Part shown: in pieces, positions 1-8,775 of the stretch | Numbering within the stretch: position 1 is the first letter of the stretch | Layout: each line of letters begins with the position of its first letter | Assembly: GCA_947468275.1 (NCBI GenBank) | Contig: CANIKO010000009.1 | Location: 99,553 to 163,552, forward strand | Direction: 5' to 3' | From: Bacteroidota bacterium | GTDB lineage: Bacteria > Bacteroidota > Bacteroidia > NS11-12g > UBA9320 | Length of the DNA: 64,000 nt | Program-made: the position numbers and the translations under genes | Notes under the pieces: model-generated | What the model was told of the DNA's origin: nothing | Database searches by the model: none | The model's input: only the letters and a program-made list of their open reading frames with translations

Positions 1-1
1 T

Positions 2-1927
2 TGGGCAAAAAAAATCGGTGGACCGGAACTTGATATAGGCACCTCCTTAAAACTAGATACGAAAGGGAATATTTATACCACGGGTTCATTTGGAGGTACA
101 GTAGATTTTGACCCGGGTGCAGGGATATTCAATATAACCTCAATAGGTACTTTTGATTTTTTCTTTTCAAAATACGATTCGGATGGTAATTTTATTTGGA
201 CAAAATATTTAGGAGGAGGAGTTAATTATCCTTTCGTTCTAAGATCTATTGCTACAGATAGTTTATCAAATTTATATTTAGTTGGTGAATTTTGGGATTC
301 TTTAGATTTTGACCCGAGTGCTGCATCCTATGTGCTGCATAATAGTAAAAATAGTTATGGTTTATATATATTAAAACTGGATGCTTTCGGAAATTTTGTC
401 TGGGTAGTAAGTGTGGATGGTTTATCCTCTGGAACCTCAGTAGCTATTGATAATTTAAATAATGTTATAACAACTGGTTTTTTTGATGCCACAGTTGATT
501 TTGACCCGGGTATTGGAACATTTAACCTTACTTCCGTTCATAAAGCTGGCCGTCTTAATGACAACGGTGAGACATTTATATTAAAATTAAGTCAGGATTC
601 TTGCGCAAATATGGCCTACAATATTGATAGTATAAAAAACAGAACCTGCGGAGATTCCACATCCTATGCCTCTGTTTCTGCCATTCGCGGCAAAACACCT
701 TATACTTATTTGTGGAATACGGTTCCTCCTGTTAAAGATTCCATTGTAAAATTCAAGTCGGCTGGTATTTACTCTTTAACTATAAAGGATGCAAATAATT
801 GCCAGCGTAATACTTCAATTATAATTAGTGAGCCTTCATCCTATTCGGGCTTTAATTTAAGTACCTCTTTGATTTGCGATCGTTTTCGACCAGGTCGTAA
901 AGGCTCATTCACTGCATTTGGAATCAACGACAGATGTACTCCTGTCAACGGAAGTTTATCAGTTGTACTTGATAAATTGGTCACTTATAATAGTTCGTCA
1001 CTTTCACCAAATAAAATTTCCGGAGACACCTTGATATGGAATTTTAGCAACTTAACATATGACTCGAAACCACTCAATCCAAATATTTATTTAACCCTTG
1101 ATTCAAAAGCGAATGAGAATGACTCTGTTTGTTTTGATGTAACCATAACTCAAACAGAAGGAGATGCTAATTCTTTCAACAATAAAAAAAAGTATTGTTA
1201 TCCAATTCGAAATTCCTTTGACCCCAATATAAAATCCGTTTATCCGCAAGGTGTTTGCAAACAAAATTATGTGTTAAAAAATAAACCCCTAACCTATACC
1301 GTTCAGTTTCAAAATACCGGGAATGCAGAAGCCATTGACATTTATATCTTAGATACGTTAGACAAAAATTTGAATATAAACAGCCTTCGGGTTATTGGCC
1401 AAAGCCATCAACAACCCATTACTGAAATACTGCCGGGCAGAGTAATAAAATTTAGATTCGATAACATTAATTTAGCGGATAGTTTTAGCGATGAAAAGGC
1501 AAGTCATGGATATATTATTTTTGAAGTAATGCCTGATAGCACGGTATCTAATGGCACTTTAGTGAATGGTAAAGCAGGTATTTATTTTGATTTTAACCCA
1601 CCTGTATTTACCAATATTGTTACCAATACGCTAACTAAAACCATACCGTCATGTAGCGCAGGTACTAATAATCCTTTGGTTATTCAACCCATTCGCATTT
1701 ACCCCAACCCAAACACAGGAAGTTTTACCATTGAAATTGAAAATCCAGCCAAAGACGTTTCCATTGAAATTTTTAACCTTTTGGGAAAGCTTGTAAAAAC
1801 GGTGGAGACTAGTGCTTCAAAATCAATCTATGAAATTGACCTAAACTCAGCCCGCGGAATGTATTGGGTGAGGGTGAAAAATGCAGGTTCGGTTTGGAGT
1901 CAGAAAGTTTTTGTTCAAAATTTTTAA
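2..1927 (+). CDS. T9SS-exported propeller-repeat protein, 5' end outside window
   Basis: The reading frame is open from base 2, so the first ATG at 332 is internal and the gene starts before the window. The visible part (about 642 residues) begins with repeats carrying the motif VDFDPGxG or DFDPSA (three copies), typical of SBBP-like beta-propeller repeats of Bacteroidota surface proteins. A SprB-like segment follows (TPYTYLWNT... YSLTIKDANNC). Next is a region starting DPNIKSVYPQG with the YTVQFQNTGNAEA signature of the conserved domain often placed just before a T9SS tail (DUF7619, from memory). The last 80 residues start IRIYPNPNTGSF and end VFVQNF, a type A T9SS sorting domain. The product should be exported through the outer membrane and anchored or released at the cell surface. 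Its ligand or substrate cannot be told. Confidence 0.85.
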   Translation, partial: WAKKIGGPELDIGTSLKLDTKGNIYTTGSFGGTVDFDPGAGIFNITSIGTFDFFFSKYDSDGNFIWTKYLGGGVNYPFVLRSIATDSLSNLYLVGEFWDSLDFDPSAASYVLHNSKNSYGLYILKLDAFGNFVWVVSVDGLSSGTSVAIDNLNNVITTGFFDATVDFDPGIGTFNLTSVHKAGRLNDNGETFILKLSQDSCANMAYNIDSIKNRTCGDSTSYASVSAIRGKTPYTYLWNTVPPVKDSIVKFKSAGIYSLTIKDANNCQRNTSIIISEPSSYSGFNLSTSLICDRFRPGRKGSFTAFGINDRCTPVNGSLSVVLDKLVTYNSSSLSPNKISGDTLIWNFSNLTYDSKPLNPNIYLTLDSKANENDSVCFDVTITQTEGDANSFNNKKKYCYPIRNSFDPNIKSVYPQGVCKQNYVLKNKPLTYTVQFQNTGNAEAIDIYILDTLDKNLNINSLRVIGQSHQQPITEILPGRVIKFRFDNINLADSFSDEKASHGYIIFEVMPDSTVSNGTLVNGKAGIYFDFNPPVFTNIVTNTLTKTIPSCSAGTNNPLVIQPIRIYPNPNTGSFTIEIENPAKDVSIEIFNLLGKLVKTVETSASKSIYEIDLNSARGMYWVRVKNAGSVWSQKVFVQNF

Positions 1928-2017
1928 CCCCTTCTTAGGTTACAATTGTGTCATCATTTTCAAAAAAGTCAATAATTCATGCTATCTGCTATATTTGCCT
2001 CATCCAAATAATACAAG

Positions 2018-4156
2018 ATGAAAAGATATTTCCTGTTACTAATAATCGTTATATCCTCTTTTCAGGTGTTTTCACAACACATGCTTGGCATGTCGCAAAG
2101 CAATTATTCGGGAATTACCGGGGTGCATTATAACCCTGCTTTGCTTGCCGATTCGAGGTATAAATTATTGGTTAATATTTTTACAGTCAATCTTTATGCT
2201 CAAAATAATTGGGTCAACTTAAAACTTCCTTATAAACCAATAAAATCACTCAGAGGCAAATATGACAGTACCAGTGGTTATCTAGATAGTAATAATGTGC
2301 CGCTATTTACTAATAGTATGCTTATTCAAAATCCCAATGGTCATCGTAAGTATATTTATGTTTCATCAGATATTGTTGGCCCGTCGGCCATGATGAACTT
2401 AAAAGACAAAAGCGGCATTGCTTTTTCATACCGGTTAAGAACAAATGCCTATATATCCAATTTTGATAACTCTGTCATGGACTTCTTCTTTTTGAGTGGA
2501 TTTGATTCAGCAACAAATAATGCATTCGATAATAAAAATTATCAAAAATTTTCAAGTCGACAAGGTTCAAAGTATAAAGCGGGAATGGGTGTCAACGTTT
2601 TTCAACAATACACCGGAACCTACTCTCGGGTGCTTAAAGACGGCGATAAACATTTTCTTTCTGGAGGAGTTTCGTTAAGCTATTTGGCTGGATTGGGAGC
2701 CGCTTTTGTTAGGCTTAATAATTTTAATTATAACCAGCCTTCACCCGACAGCGTAAATGTGAAAGGTGTTGATTTGGAATACGGCTATGTGAATCCTCAA
2801 TTTTTTACCCGGGTTCCGCCCCCAACGGTTGGCAATTATTATGATGGAGGAAAACTTGGTAAAGGAGCCTCCGCAGATATTGGACTAAGCTATGAACGCC
2901 GCATAAAAAAAGAAGAATACACATACAACATGGATAAGGGAACCCATGAAGACCGCAGCATGACTAAATATTTGTACCGCCTTGGGGTTTCTTTGGTAGA
3001 TTTTGGTTCCGTTAACTATAATAATTCAAAATATATCACCCATGTCAAACTGAAAGGTGATACTTCGGTGCCTTTAAAATGGAGCAGTCTTAATGGCGGC
3101 AAGCAATTTAAAACTGTGGAAGAAGCAGATTCTTTTATTAACGGCCTTTTTCCTCAACACGAAAAAACAACTAGCTTCAAAGCTAAACTTCCGGCAGCCT
3201 TGCACTTTCAGGCAGATTTTAATTTAGGAAATAACTTTTTTGTTGGCGGTCAATACACTCAAAATGTGAGAATGAGAAGCAAAGAGGGAATCAAGGTGAA
3301 AAATGTTCTTTACATAGCGCCACGTTATGAAACCAAAGATTTTACAATTTCATTTTCATTATTATTTGGTAATTATTATCACAAAGTACAAACCGGACTT
3401 TATTTGCGTGGCGGACCATTTTTTATAGGTACCGATAATTTAGGAAGTTTAGTGGGAACCAAGTCTACCAATGGTTTGAGTCTCTATACGGGCTTTACAA
3501 TTCCTATTCGCTATAAGAGATTACAAGATTTAGATGAAGATTTAATTTCAGATAAATTAGATAAATGCCCTAGTGAAAAAGGAAGCGCTAAAGCTAAGGG
3601 TTGCCCTGATAAAGACAATGATGGTGTGGCCGATGCAGAAGATGAATGCCCTAAAGAACCAGGCAGAAAAGGGTCAAAAGGATGCCCGGATGAAGACCAT
3701 GATAAAATTTGGGGAAAAGCGGATAAATGTCCTGATAAGCCCGGAAAAAAAGACAATGCCGGATGTCCCGATTCTGACGGAGACGGGCTGTTTGACCATA
3801 AAGATAAGTGCCCGGATGCGGCTGGACCAAAAACCAATGGAGGGTGTCCTATTAAAGTAGAAGTAAAAAAACCGGAACCTAAAAAGGAAGAAATGGATTT
3901 TAAAAAATATTATTACTATCCTGTAATTGGTGCGTTTGGAGTAAAAGAAAATGCGGATAAATTCTCAAAATCATTTACTGAAAAAACAGGCGTTAAAACC
4001 TCAGTTATTTTTAATAAGGATAAGAAGTTGTACTATATTACCACAGGAAAGCTTGAAAATCGTGAATCAGCAGAAAAGGTGATTCAAAAACTCAACTTAC
4101 CTGAAATTAATTCACTGATTAATGGTAAAGTATGGATGTATCCGGAGGTGAGGTAA
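2018..4156 (+). CDS. Outer-membrane protein with TSP3 repeats and SPOR-like tail (DUF5723-type)
   Basis: This 712-residue protein opens with a clear signal peptide (MKRYFLLLIIVISSFQVFSQ). Residues about 20-500 are rich in alternating aromatic and polar stretches expected of an outer-membrane beta barrel, and the opening YSGITGVHYNPALLADSRY matches what I remember as the DUF5723 family. Residues about 505-610 hold five calcium-binding thrombospondin type 3 repeats with DxDxDGxxDxxDxCP and GCPDxDxD motifs. The last 80 residues (from YYYYPVIGAFGVKENA) resemble a SPOR-like peptidoglycan-binding fold. The layout is like OmpA-type proteins: barrel, stiff acidic linker, periplasmic wall-binding domain. 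It ends immediately against convergent galE with no intergenic bases. The start at 2018 is set by the signal peptide; a short overlapping frame at 1948 is spurious. Confidence 0.85.
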   Translation: MKRYFLLLIIVISSFQVFSQHMLGMSQSNYSGITGVHYNPALLADSRYKLLVNIFTVNLYAQNNWVNLKLPYKPIKSLRGKYDSTSGYLDSNNVPLFTNSMLIQNPNGHRKYIYVSSDIVGPSAMMNLKDKSGIAFSYRLRTNAYISNFDNSVMDFFFLSGFDSATNNAFDNKNYQKFSSRQGSKYKAGMGVNVFQQYTGTYSRVLKDGDKHFLSGGVSLSYLAGLGAAFVRLNNFNYNQPSPDSVNVKGVDLEYGYVNPQFFTRVPPPTVGNYYDGGKLGKGASADIGLSYERRIKKEEYTYNMDKGTHEDRSMTKYLYRLGVSLVDFGSVNYNNSKYITHVKLKGDTSVPLKWSSLNGGKQFKTVEEADSFINGLFPQHEKTTSFKAKLPAALHFQADFNLGNNFFVGGQYTQNVRMRSKEGIKVKNVLYIAPRYETKDFTISFSLLFGNYYHKVQTGLYLRGGPFFIGTDNLGSLVGTKSTNGLSLYTGFTIPIRYKRLQDLDEDLISDKLDKCPSEKGSAKAKGCPDKDNDGVADAEDECPKEPGRKGSKGCPDEDHDKIWGKADKCPDKPGKKDNAGCPDSDGDGLFDHKDKCPDAAGPKTNGGCPIKVEVKKPEPKKEEMDFKKYYYYPVIGAFGVKENADKFSKSFTEKTGVKTSVIFNKDKKLYYITTGKLENRESAEKVIQKLNLPEINSLINGKVWMYPEVR

Positions 4157-5167
4157 TTATTTATGTAATCGGCTCTGCCAATTCCAGGCATCTAACATCA
4201 TTTGTTTAATATCAAATTTTGCTCGCCAGCCTAATAAAGTATTGGCTTTGGTACAATCGGCCCAAACTTTTTCGATATCCCCTGTACGGCGATTGCCAAT
4301 TTTATAGTTCAGTTTTTGAGAAGTCGTTTCTTCAAAGGCTTTAATAGCCTCCAATACCGTTGACCCTTTTCCTGTCCCAATATTAAATGTATCGTAGTTC
4401 AAATCTGTTTTGTCCATATATTGCAAAGCCTTCACGTGTGCTAAAGCCAAATCCACCACATGAATATAATCGCGTATGCAGGTTCCGTCAGGTGTGTTAT
4501 AATCATTTCCAAAGACGGTTAATTGCTCTCTCCATCCCGCAGCCGTTTGGGTAATAAAAGGCACCAAATTATTAGGAATTCCCAAAGGTAATTCCCCAAT
4601 GATTGAGGATGAATGGGCCCCAACCGGATTGAAATACCGAAGGGAAATGGTTTTGCCTTGCCCTGTTTTCGAAATATCAAAAAGTATTTCCTCACACATT
4701 TTTTTTGTGTTTCCGTAAGGCGATTCCGCTTTTACCACCGGACTATTTTCGGTAACAGGTAATTTTTCAGGCTGCCCGTAAACTGTGCAACTCGATGAAA
4801 AGACCAATTTTTGAACATTAGTTTTTTTCATAGCATTTAGCAATGAAATTAATCCACCAACATTGTTGTGATAATATTCCAAAGGTTTTTCTACCGATTC
4901 ACCAACAGCTTTAAACGCGGCAAAATGAATGACAGCATCAATTGAATGTTCCCTAAAGATTTGTTCAACAGCAGAAGTATCCAACACATTTTTGGTATAG
5001 CAAATTGGGCGTATACCGGTTATTTCTTCTATTCCGTCCAATACCTTTAAGCTGGAATTACTCAGGTCATCAATTATTATTGGTGTGTAACCCGATTGGA
5101 TAAGTTCCACCACCGTGTGGCTACCTATAAACCCTAATCCTCCGGTTACTAATATTGTTTTTGTCAT
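4157..5167 (-). CDS. galE: UDP-glucose 4-epimerase
   Basis: The 336-residue product has the usual GalE length. It starts with the NAD-binding glycine-rich motif TGGLGFIGSH (residues 8-17) and carries the SSSCTVYG strand and the catalytic YxxxK motif (SPYGNTKK, Tyr near residue 152). NPVGAH and TCIRDYIHVVDLA are conserved substrate-binding segments of the extended short-chain dehydrogenase family. The enzyme interconverts UDP-glucose and UDP-galactose in the cytoplasm and feeds surface polysaccharide synthesis, which fits the nearby sugar acetyltransferase. UDP-GlcNAc/GalNAc epimerisation is also possible because the families are close. It is convergent with the preceding outer-membrane protein gene, the two stop codons being adjacent. 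Confidence 0.95.
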   Translation of the reverse strand: MTKTILVTGGLGFIGSHTVVELIQSGYTPIIIDDLSNSSLKVLDGIEEITGIRPICYTKNVLDTSAVEQIFREHSIDAVIHFAAFKAVGESVEKPLEYYHNNVGGLISLLNAMKKTNVQKLVFSSSCTVYGQPEKLPVTENSPVVKAESPYGNTKKMCEEILFDISKTGQGKTISLRYFNPVGAHSSSIIGELPLGIPNNLVPFITQTAAGWREQLTVFGNDYNTPDGTCIRDYIHVVDLALAHVKALQYMDKTDLNYDTFNIGTGKGSTVLEAIKAFEETTSQKLNYKIGNRRTGDIEKVWADCTKANTLLGWRAKFDIKQMMLDAWNWQSRLHK

Positions 5168-5177
5168 TATTTTAAAA

Positions 5178-5633
5178 TTAATCTATCCAATCAAACAAAT
5201 ATTTTTCATCGTGTTCAAATTTTTTTAGAAAATCCAAATATTCTTCCTTGAAGGATACCTTTCGATGGTGTTCTTCCTGATTTAAAATATAATTATAAAC
5301 ATTTTCAATATGGGAATGAGAATATGAGAATGCCCCATAGCCCTCTTGCCAACAAAATTTACCTTTTACAAGCTTGTTGTCGTTTATATAATTCGAATAA
5401 TTATTTTTAATATCCCTTACTAAATCTGAAATAGACATGGAAGGTTTTAGTCCAATAAATGTATGAACGTGATCACTAACCCCAGTTACAATTATAGGCT
5501 TTTGATTTTTACCTTTAATAATTCCAGATATATATTTGAACAGATCTGTTCGCCATTCTTTTTGCAGAAGGTTTTCTCTGCCTTTAACGGCAAATACTGT
5601 TTGAATATAAATTTGTGAAAAAGTTCCGGACAT
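5178..5633 (-). CDS. IS200-like / REP-associated tyrosine transposase
   Basis: This single-domain 151-residue protein shows the Y1 transposase hallmarks: the HUH pair in DHVHTFIG (His55, His57) and a catalytic tyrosine in VYNYILNQ (Tyr113 or Tyr115), followed by EEHH. Such enzymes nick single-stranded DNA with a covalent tyrosine link. Three copies of a 14-bp palindromic unit lie directly upstream (5660-5757). No second transposase gene, TnpB or conventional IS ends are visible. This favours a domesticated REP-associated transposase (RAYT) acting on its own palindromes over an intact insertion sequence. Length and motifs are full, so it may be active. It sits between galE and a sugar acetyltransferase gene, all on the minus strand. 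Confidence 0.8.
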   Translation of the reverse strand: MSGTFSQIYIQTVFAVKGRENLLQKEWRTDLFKYISGIIKGKNQKPIIVTGVSDHVHTFIGLKPSMSISDLVRDIKNNYSNYINDNKLVKGKFCWQEGYGAFSYSHSHIENVYNYILNQEEHHRKVSFKEEYLDFLKKFEHDEKYLFDWID

Positions 5634-5659
5634 AAATATTATTCAATTAGTTTTAAAAA

Positions 5660-5757
5660 CCCCGAAGGGGTGAAATGATTATAGAAGAATTAATATATGA
5701 ATTTGTTGAACCCCGAAGGGGTGACACAGCCATAGCCAATTTATCACCCCTTCGGGG
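5660..5757. repeat. REP-like palindromes of the adjacent transposase
   Basis: The 14-mer CCCCGAAGGGGTGA occurs at 5660-5673 and 5711-5724, and inverted at 5744-5757. Each unit is a CCCC/GGGG hairpin with an asymmetric TGA tail, and one inverted pair flanks a short spacer. This is the arrangement expected for REP elements mobilised by the neighbouring Y1 transposase. The terminal inverted copy could also act as a rho-independent terminator-like hairpin for the acetyltransferase transcript. Confidence 0.75.
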
Positions 5758-5810
5758 TTTGATTTTGTTATCGTTTGGTCCTTTTATAATCATATCATGT
5801 CTTCGGCATT

Positions 5811-6395
5811 TTATTTAATCCTTTCTACCAATCCATTCTCCAATTTATACTCCTGATTACTTTCAGGGCAAATAGCAATTCCGTTTTTTTCAAATTCTAA
5901 ACGATGACCGTATTCACTCATCCATCCAAGTTGTCGGGCAGGATTGCCAACCAACAACGCATAATCCGGAACGTTTTTGGTTACAACAGCTCCCGCTCCA
6001 ATAAACGCAAATTTTCCGATATCATGTCCGCACACGATGGTGGCATTTGCTCCAATACTCACCCCTTTTCCTACATGTGTTTTGGCATATTGGTCGCGGC
6101 GGTTTACTGCACTTCGGGGATTTATAACGTTTGTAAAAACCATGCTTGGACCTAAAAAAACATCGTCATCACAAGTTACACCGGTGTATATACTCACGTT
6201 ATTCTGCACTTTTACATTGTCGCCCAAAATAACCCCAGGTGAAACCACTACATTTTGGCCAAAATTACAGCCTTTGCCTATTTTACAATTGGACATGATA
6301 TGGCTGAAATGCCAGATTTTTGTCTCGTCCCCAATTTCACAGCCTTCATCAACAATGGCAGTTTCATGAGCAAAATATTTTTTTGATGTATTCAT
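5811..6395 (-). CDS. Hexapeptide-repeat N-acetyltransferase, WbpD/WlbB-like
   Basis: The 194-residue protein is made of left-handed beta-helix hexapeptide repeats (IVDEGCEIGDET, KIGKGCNFGQNV, VILGDNVKVQNNV). It holds the segments FLGPSMVFTNVINPRS and IGANATIVCG, which I associate with UDP-2-acetamido-3-amino-2,3-dideoxy-glucuronate N-acetyltransferases of the WbpD/WlbB type. The family acetylates the 3-amino group of a UDP-sugar with acetyl-CoA, a step in O-antigen or capsule sugar synthesis. A trimeric cytoplasmic enzyme is expected. No aminotransferase or dehydrogenase partner lies next to it, so its exact sugar is uncertain. It is divergent from metG across a 71-bp spacer. Confidence 0.8.
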   Translation of the reverse strand: MNTSKKYFAHETAIVDEGCEIGDETKIWHFSHIMSNCKIGKGCNFGQNVVVSPGVILGDNVKVQNNVSIYTGVTCDDDVFLGPSMVFTNVINPRSAVNRRDQYAKTHVGKGVSIGANATIVCGHDIGKFAFIGAGAVVTKNVPDYALLVGNPARQLGWMSEYGHRLEFEKNGIAICPESNQEYKLENGLVERIK

Positions 6396-6447
6396 GATTT
6401 GAGTAATCTGCGTTCCTATTTATAAATTTTAAAGCACGAAATTAGCT

Positions 6448-6455
6448 TAATTTTG
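6448..6455 (+). promoter_or_regulatory. metG promoter -7 element
   Basis: TAATTTTG matches the Bacteroidota -7 consensus TAnnTTTG exactly and lies 11 bp before the metG start codon. The resulting 5' leader would be very short. Confidence 0.6.
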
Positions 6456-6466
6456 CGGTACTTTTT

Positions 6467-8494
6467 ATGACTGACCCCAAACGCTATACAGTTACCGCGG
6501 CCTTGCCTTATGCCAATGGCCCTGTTCATATTGGCCATTTGGCTGGAGCTTATTTACCTGCTGATATTTATGCACGTTGGTTAAGAGGTAAAGGAAAAGA
6601 TGTGGCGTTTATCTGCGGGACCGATGAACACGGGGTTCCTATTACCATAAAAGCAAGAAAAGAAGGAATTTCACCCCAAGAAGTTGTTGACCGTTATTAT
6701 TCTATTATCAGCAGTTCATTTAAAGATTTTGGAATAAGTTTTGATATTTTTTCACGAACCACTAAACCCATTCACCATCAAACTTCCTCTGAATTTTTTA
6801 AAACGCTTTATGATAAAGGCGTTTTTACGGAAGAAGAAACCGAGCAATATTATGATGAACAGGAAAATCAGTTTTTAGCTGACCGTTATATTACAGGTAC
6901 TTGTCCAAAATGCAATAATGACAGGGCTTATGGCGATCAGTGCGAAAAATGCGGTTCTACGCTTAGTCCTGACGAATTAATAAATCCAGTTTCGGCATTA
7001 AGCGGAAATGTTCCAGTTAAACGCAAAACCAAAAACTGGTATTTGCCTTTAGATAGAATCCAAAGGGAATTTTTAAATGATTTTATTAACCATAAAACCA
7101 ACTGGAAATCAAATGTAATTGGACAGTGTAAAAGTTGGCTAAAAGATGGTTTACTTCCAAGAGCAATGACCCGCGATTTAGACTGGGGCGTAAAAGTTCC
7201 TTTGGATGGCATTGAAAACAAGGTACTTTATGTTTGGTTTGATGCACCTATTGGCTATATCTCCGCCACTAAAGAATTATACCCCAACGATTGGGAGAAA
7301 TACTGGAAGGATAAAGAAACTAGTTTGGTTCACTTTATAGGCAAAGACAATATCGTTTTTCATTGCATTATTTTTCCGGCCATGCTACATGTTCATGGAG
7401 GGTATATTATGCCAACCCATGTTCCTGCCAATGAATTTTTAAATCTTGAAGGAGATAAGATTAGTACCAGCCGCAACCATGCCATCTGGCTGAATGAATA
7501 TTTAGAAGATTTTCCAAATCGTCAAGATGAATTGCGGTATGTATTAAATGGTATTGCACCTGAAACGAAGGATTCTGATTTTACTTGGAAAGATTATCAG
7601 GCAAGGGTAAACAATGAATTATGTTCTATTTTAGGAAATTTTGTTAACCGAGTCTTGGTGCTTTCCCATAAATACTTTGCAGGAAAAGTTCAATCGTATG
7701 ACTTCAGTAATCCTAAAGATTTGGAGATTTTAATTGAAGTAAAGGGTTATCAAAAGAACATTGATAAACTTGTATCTGAATTTAAATTTCGTGAAGCCCA
7801 ATTTGAATTAATGGCTATAGCTCGTGCGGGAAATAAATATATTACCGACCAGGAACCATGGCATCTAATAAAAACGGATGAAAAAAGAGTAGGTGAAATT
7901 TTACATACTTGTTTAGTATTAACGCACGCTTTTGCTGTTTCAGCTATGCCTTTTTTACCATTTACTTCCGAAAAATTATTTCATTTTTTAAATACCCGTG
8001 CCGATACAACCCTCAAAGGAGGAATCTATCTAAATCAACCAACACTTTTATTTAATAAAATTGAAGATATCCAAGTAGAGGCTCAACTTGAAAAATTAAG
8101 AATTCAAGCCAATGTTAATCAAATCCCTTTACCCAAAGAAACCTTGAAAGCTTTAGAACCTATAAAACACAACATTAATTTTGATGATTTTGCCAAAATG
8201 GATATCCGCATTTCCACTATTACAGCTGCTGAAAAAGTTGAAAAAGCAGACAAACTTTTAAAACTAACTTTAGATACCGGGTTGGATTTAAGAACTGTTG
8301 TTAGCGGAATTGCATTAGATTTTATACCCGAAGATATTGTAGGAAAACAAGTTTGTTTATTAGCCAATTTAGAACCGCGCAAGCTAAGGGGCATAGAAAG
8401 TCAGGGGATGATTTTGATGACCGAAGATACAGATGGCAAATTGGTCTTTGTTAGTCCTTCCACTTTAGCTGCCAATGGTGCAACTGTCCGTTAA
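6467..8494 (+). CDS. metG: Methionine--tRNA ligase
   Basis: The 675-residue enzyme charges tRNA-Met with methionine. It has the class I HIGH motif (PYANGPVHIGH, ending near residue 25), a zinc knuckle with Cys146, Cys149, Cys159 and Cys162, and the KMSKS-type signature as KISTS (331-335). The C-terminal 100 residues (from FDDFAKMDIRIS) form the OB-fold tRNA-binding domain (EMAPII/Trbp111 type) found in the long, dimeric form of MetRS. Its promoter is directly upstream. It is the last chromosomal gene before the integrated element. Confidence 0.97.
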   Translation: MTDPKRYTVTAALPYANGPVHIGHLAGAYLPADIYARWLRGKGKDVAFICGTDEHGVPITIKARKEGISPQEVVDRYYSIISSSFKDFGISFDIFSRTTKPIHHQTSSEFFKTLYDKGVFTEEETEQYYDEQENQFLADRYITGTCPKCNNDRAYGDQCEKCGSTLSPDELINPVSALSGNVPVKRKTKNWYLPLDRIQREFLNDFINHKTNWKSNVIGQCKSWLKDGLLPRAMTRDLDWGVKVPLDGIENKVLYVWFDAPIGYISATKELYPNDWEKYWKDKETSLVHFIGKDNIVFHCIIFPAMLHVHGGYIMPTHVPANEFLNLEGDKISTSRNHAIWLNEYLEDFPNRQDELRYVLNGIAPETKDSDFTWKDYQARVNNELCSILGNFVNRVLVLSHKYFAGKVQSYDFSNPKDLEILIEVKGYQKNIDKLVSEFKFREAQFELMAIARAGNKYITDQEPWHLIKTDEKRVGEILHTCLVLTHAFAVSAMPFLPFTSEKLFHFLNTRADTTLKGGIYLNQPTLLFNKIEDIQVEAQLEKLRIQANVNQIPLPKETLKALEPIKHNINFDDFAKMDIRISTITAAEKVEKADKLLKLTLDTGLDLRTVVSGIALDFIPEDIVGKQVCLLANLEPRKLRGIESQGMILMTEDTDGKLVFVSPSTLAANGATVR

Positions 8495-8535
8495 AGAAAA
8501 ATCGTAAATCGTAAATCTAAAATCGTAAATTGATT

Positions 8536-8543
8536 TATCTTTG
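8536..8543 (+). promoter_or_regulatory. Promoter of the disrupted tRNA-Arg gene
   Basis: TATCTTTG is a perfect TAnnTTTG -7 element 24 bp upstream of the tRNA 5' end. Since the tRNA is cut at 8606 and no strong terminator is visible before 8776, transcripts from here may now run into the integrase gene. Confidence 0.5.
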
Positions 8544-8566
8544 CCCTTCATGTTTTTATACTTTCT

Positions 8567-8606
8567 GGCCCCGTAGTTCAATGGATAGAATAGAAGTTTC
8601 CTAAAC
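8567..8606 (+). pseudogene. 5' half of host tRNA-Arg(CCU), split by the element
   Basis: These 40 bases hold the acceptor 5' strand, the complete D arm (GTTC/GAAT stem) and the anticodon arm up to the CCT anticodon, ending in the core TTCCTAAAC. Downstream bases do not continue a tRNA. Joining them to 53388-53419 rebuilds a 72-nt tRNA whose anticodon stem (GAAGT/ACTTT) and T stem (ATGGG/CCCGT) both pair. It is therefore the left part of the host gene interrupted by integration in the anticodon loop. Confidence 0.9.
8598..8606 (+). other. attL core
   Basis: TTCCTAAAC is shared with 53379-53387 (right end) and with the anticodon loop of the intact tRNA at 53122-53130. It spans the CCU anticodon, a typical tyrosine-recombinase target. 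Confidence 0.8.
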
Positions 8607-8717
8607 ATTTCTTCCTACTTTGCAAACCAGACATAAGTCGTAAATATCTACAAATCAATAGCTTTTATTTTGCGTTTTTGGATTTTTTAGAGATAAATCT
8701 CTTAAATTCACTATTTC

Positions 8718-8740
8718 GTCTCACAAATATCTCACAAATT
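8718..8740 (+). repeat. Left integrase arm-type site (23-bp repeat)
   Basis: Two tandem CTCACAAA units (CTCACAAATATCTCACAAA within a 23-bp block) are repeated without a mismatch at 53273-53295, inside the opposite end. A third, degenerate pair is at 53206-53227. The site lies between the att core and the integrase gene, where arm-binding sites of tyrosine integrases are expected. Confidence 0.65.
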
Positions 8741-8775
8741 TATTTCGTATCTTCGCTGTATAAATTTAAAGAATA

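Noticed and set aside
3511..3837. Minus-strand frame over the TSP3 repeats
   Set aside because: It is a Ser/Pro-rich mirror of the repeat DNA without start signals; the plus-strand gene explains the region.
8495..8535. Short AAATCGTAAATC repeats after metG as a CRISPR or att relic
   Set aside because: Only two or three imperfect 10-12 bp units without spacers; simple AT-rich slippage is enough to explain them.
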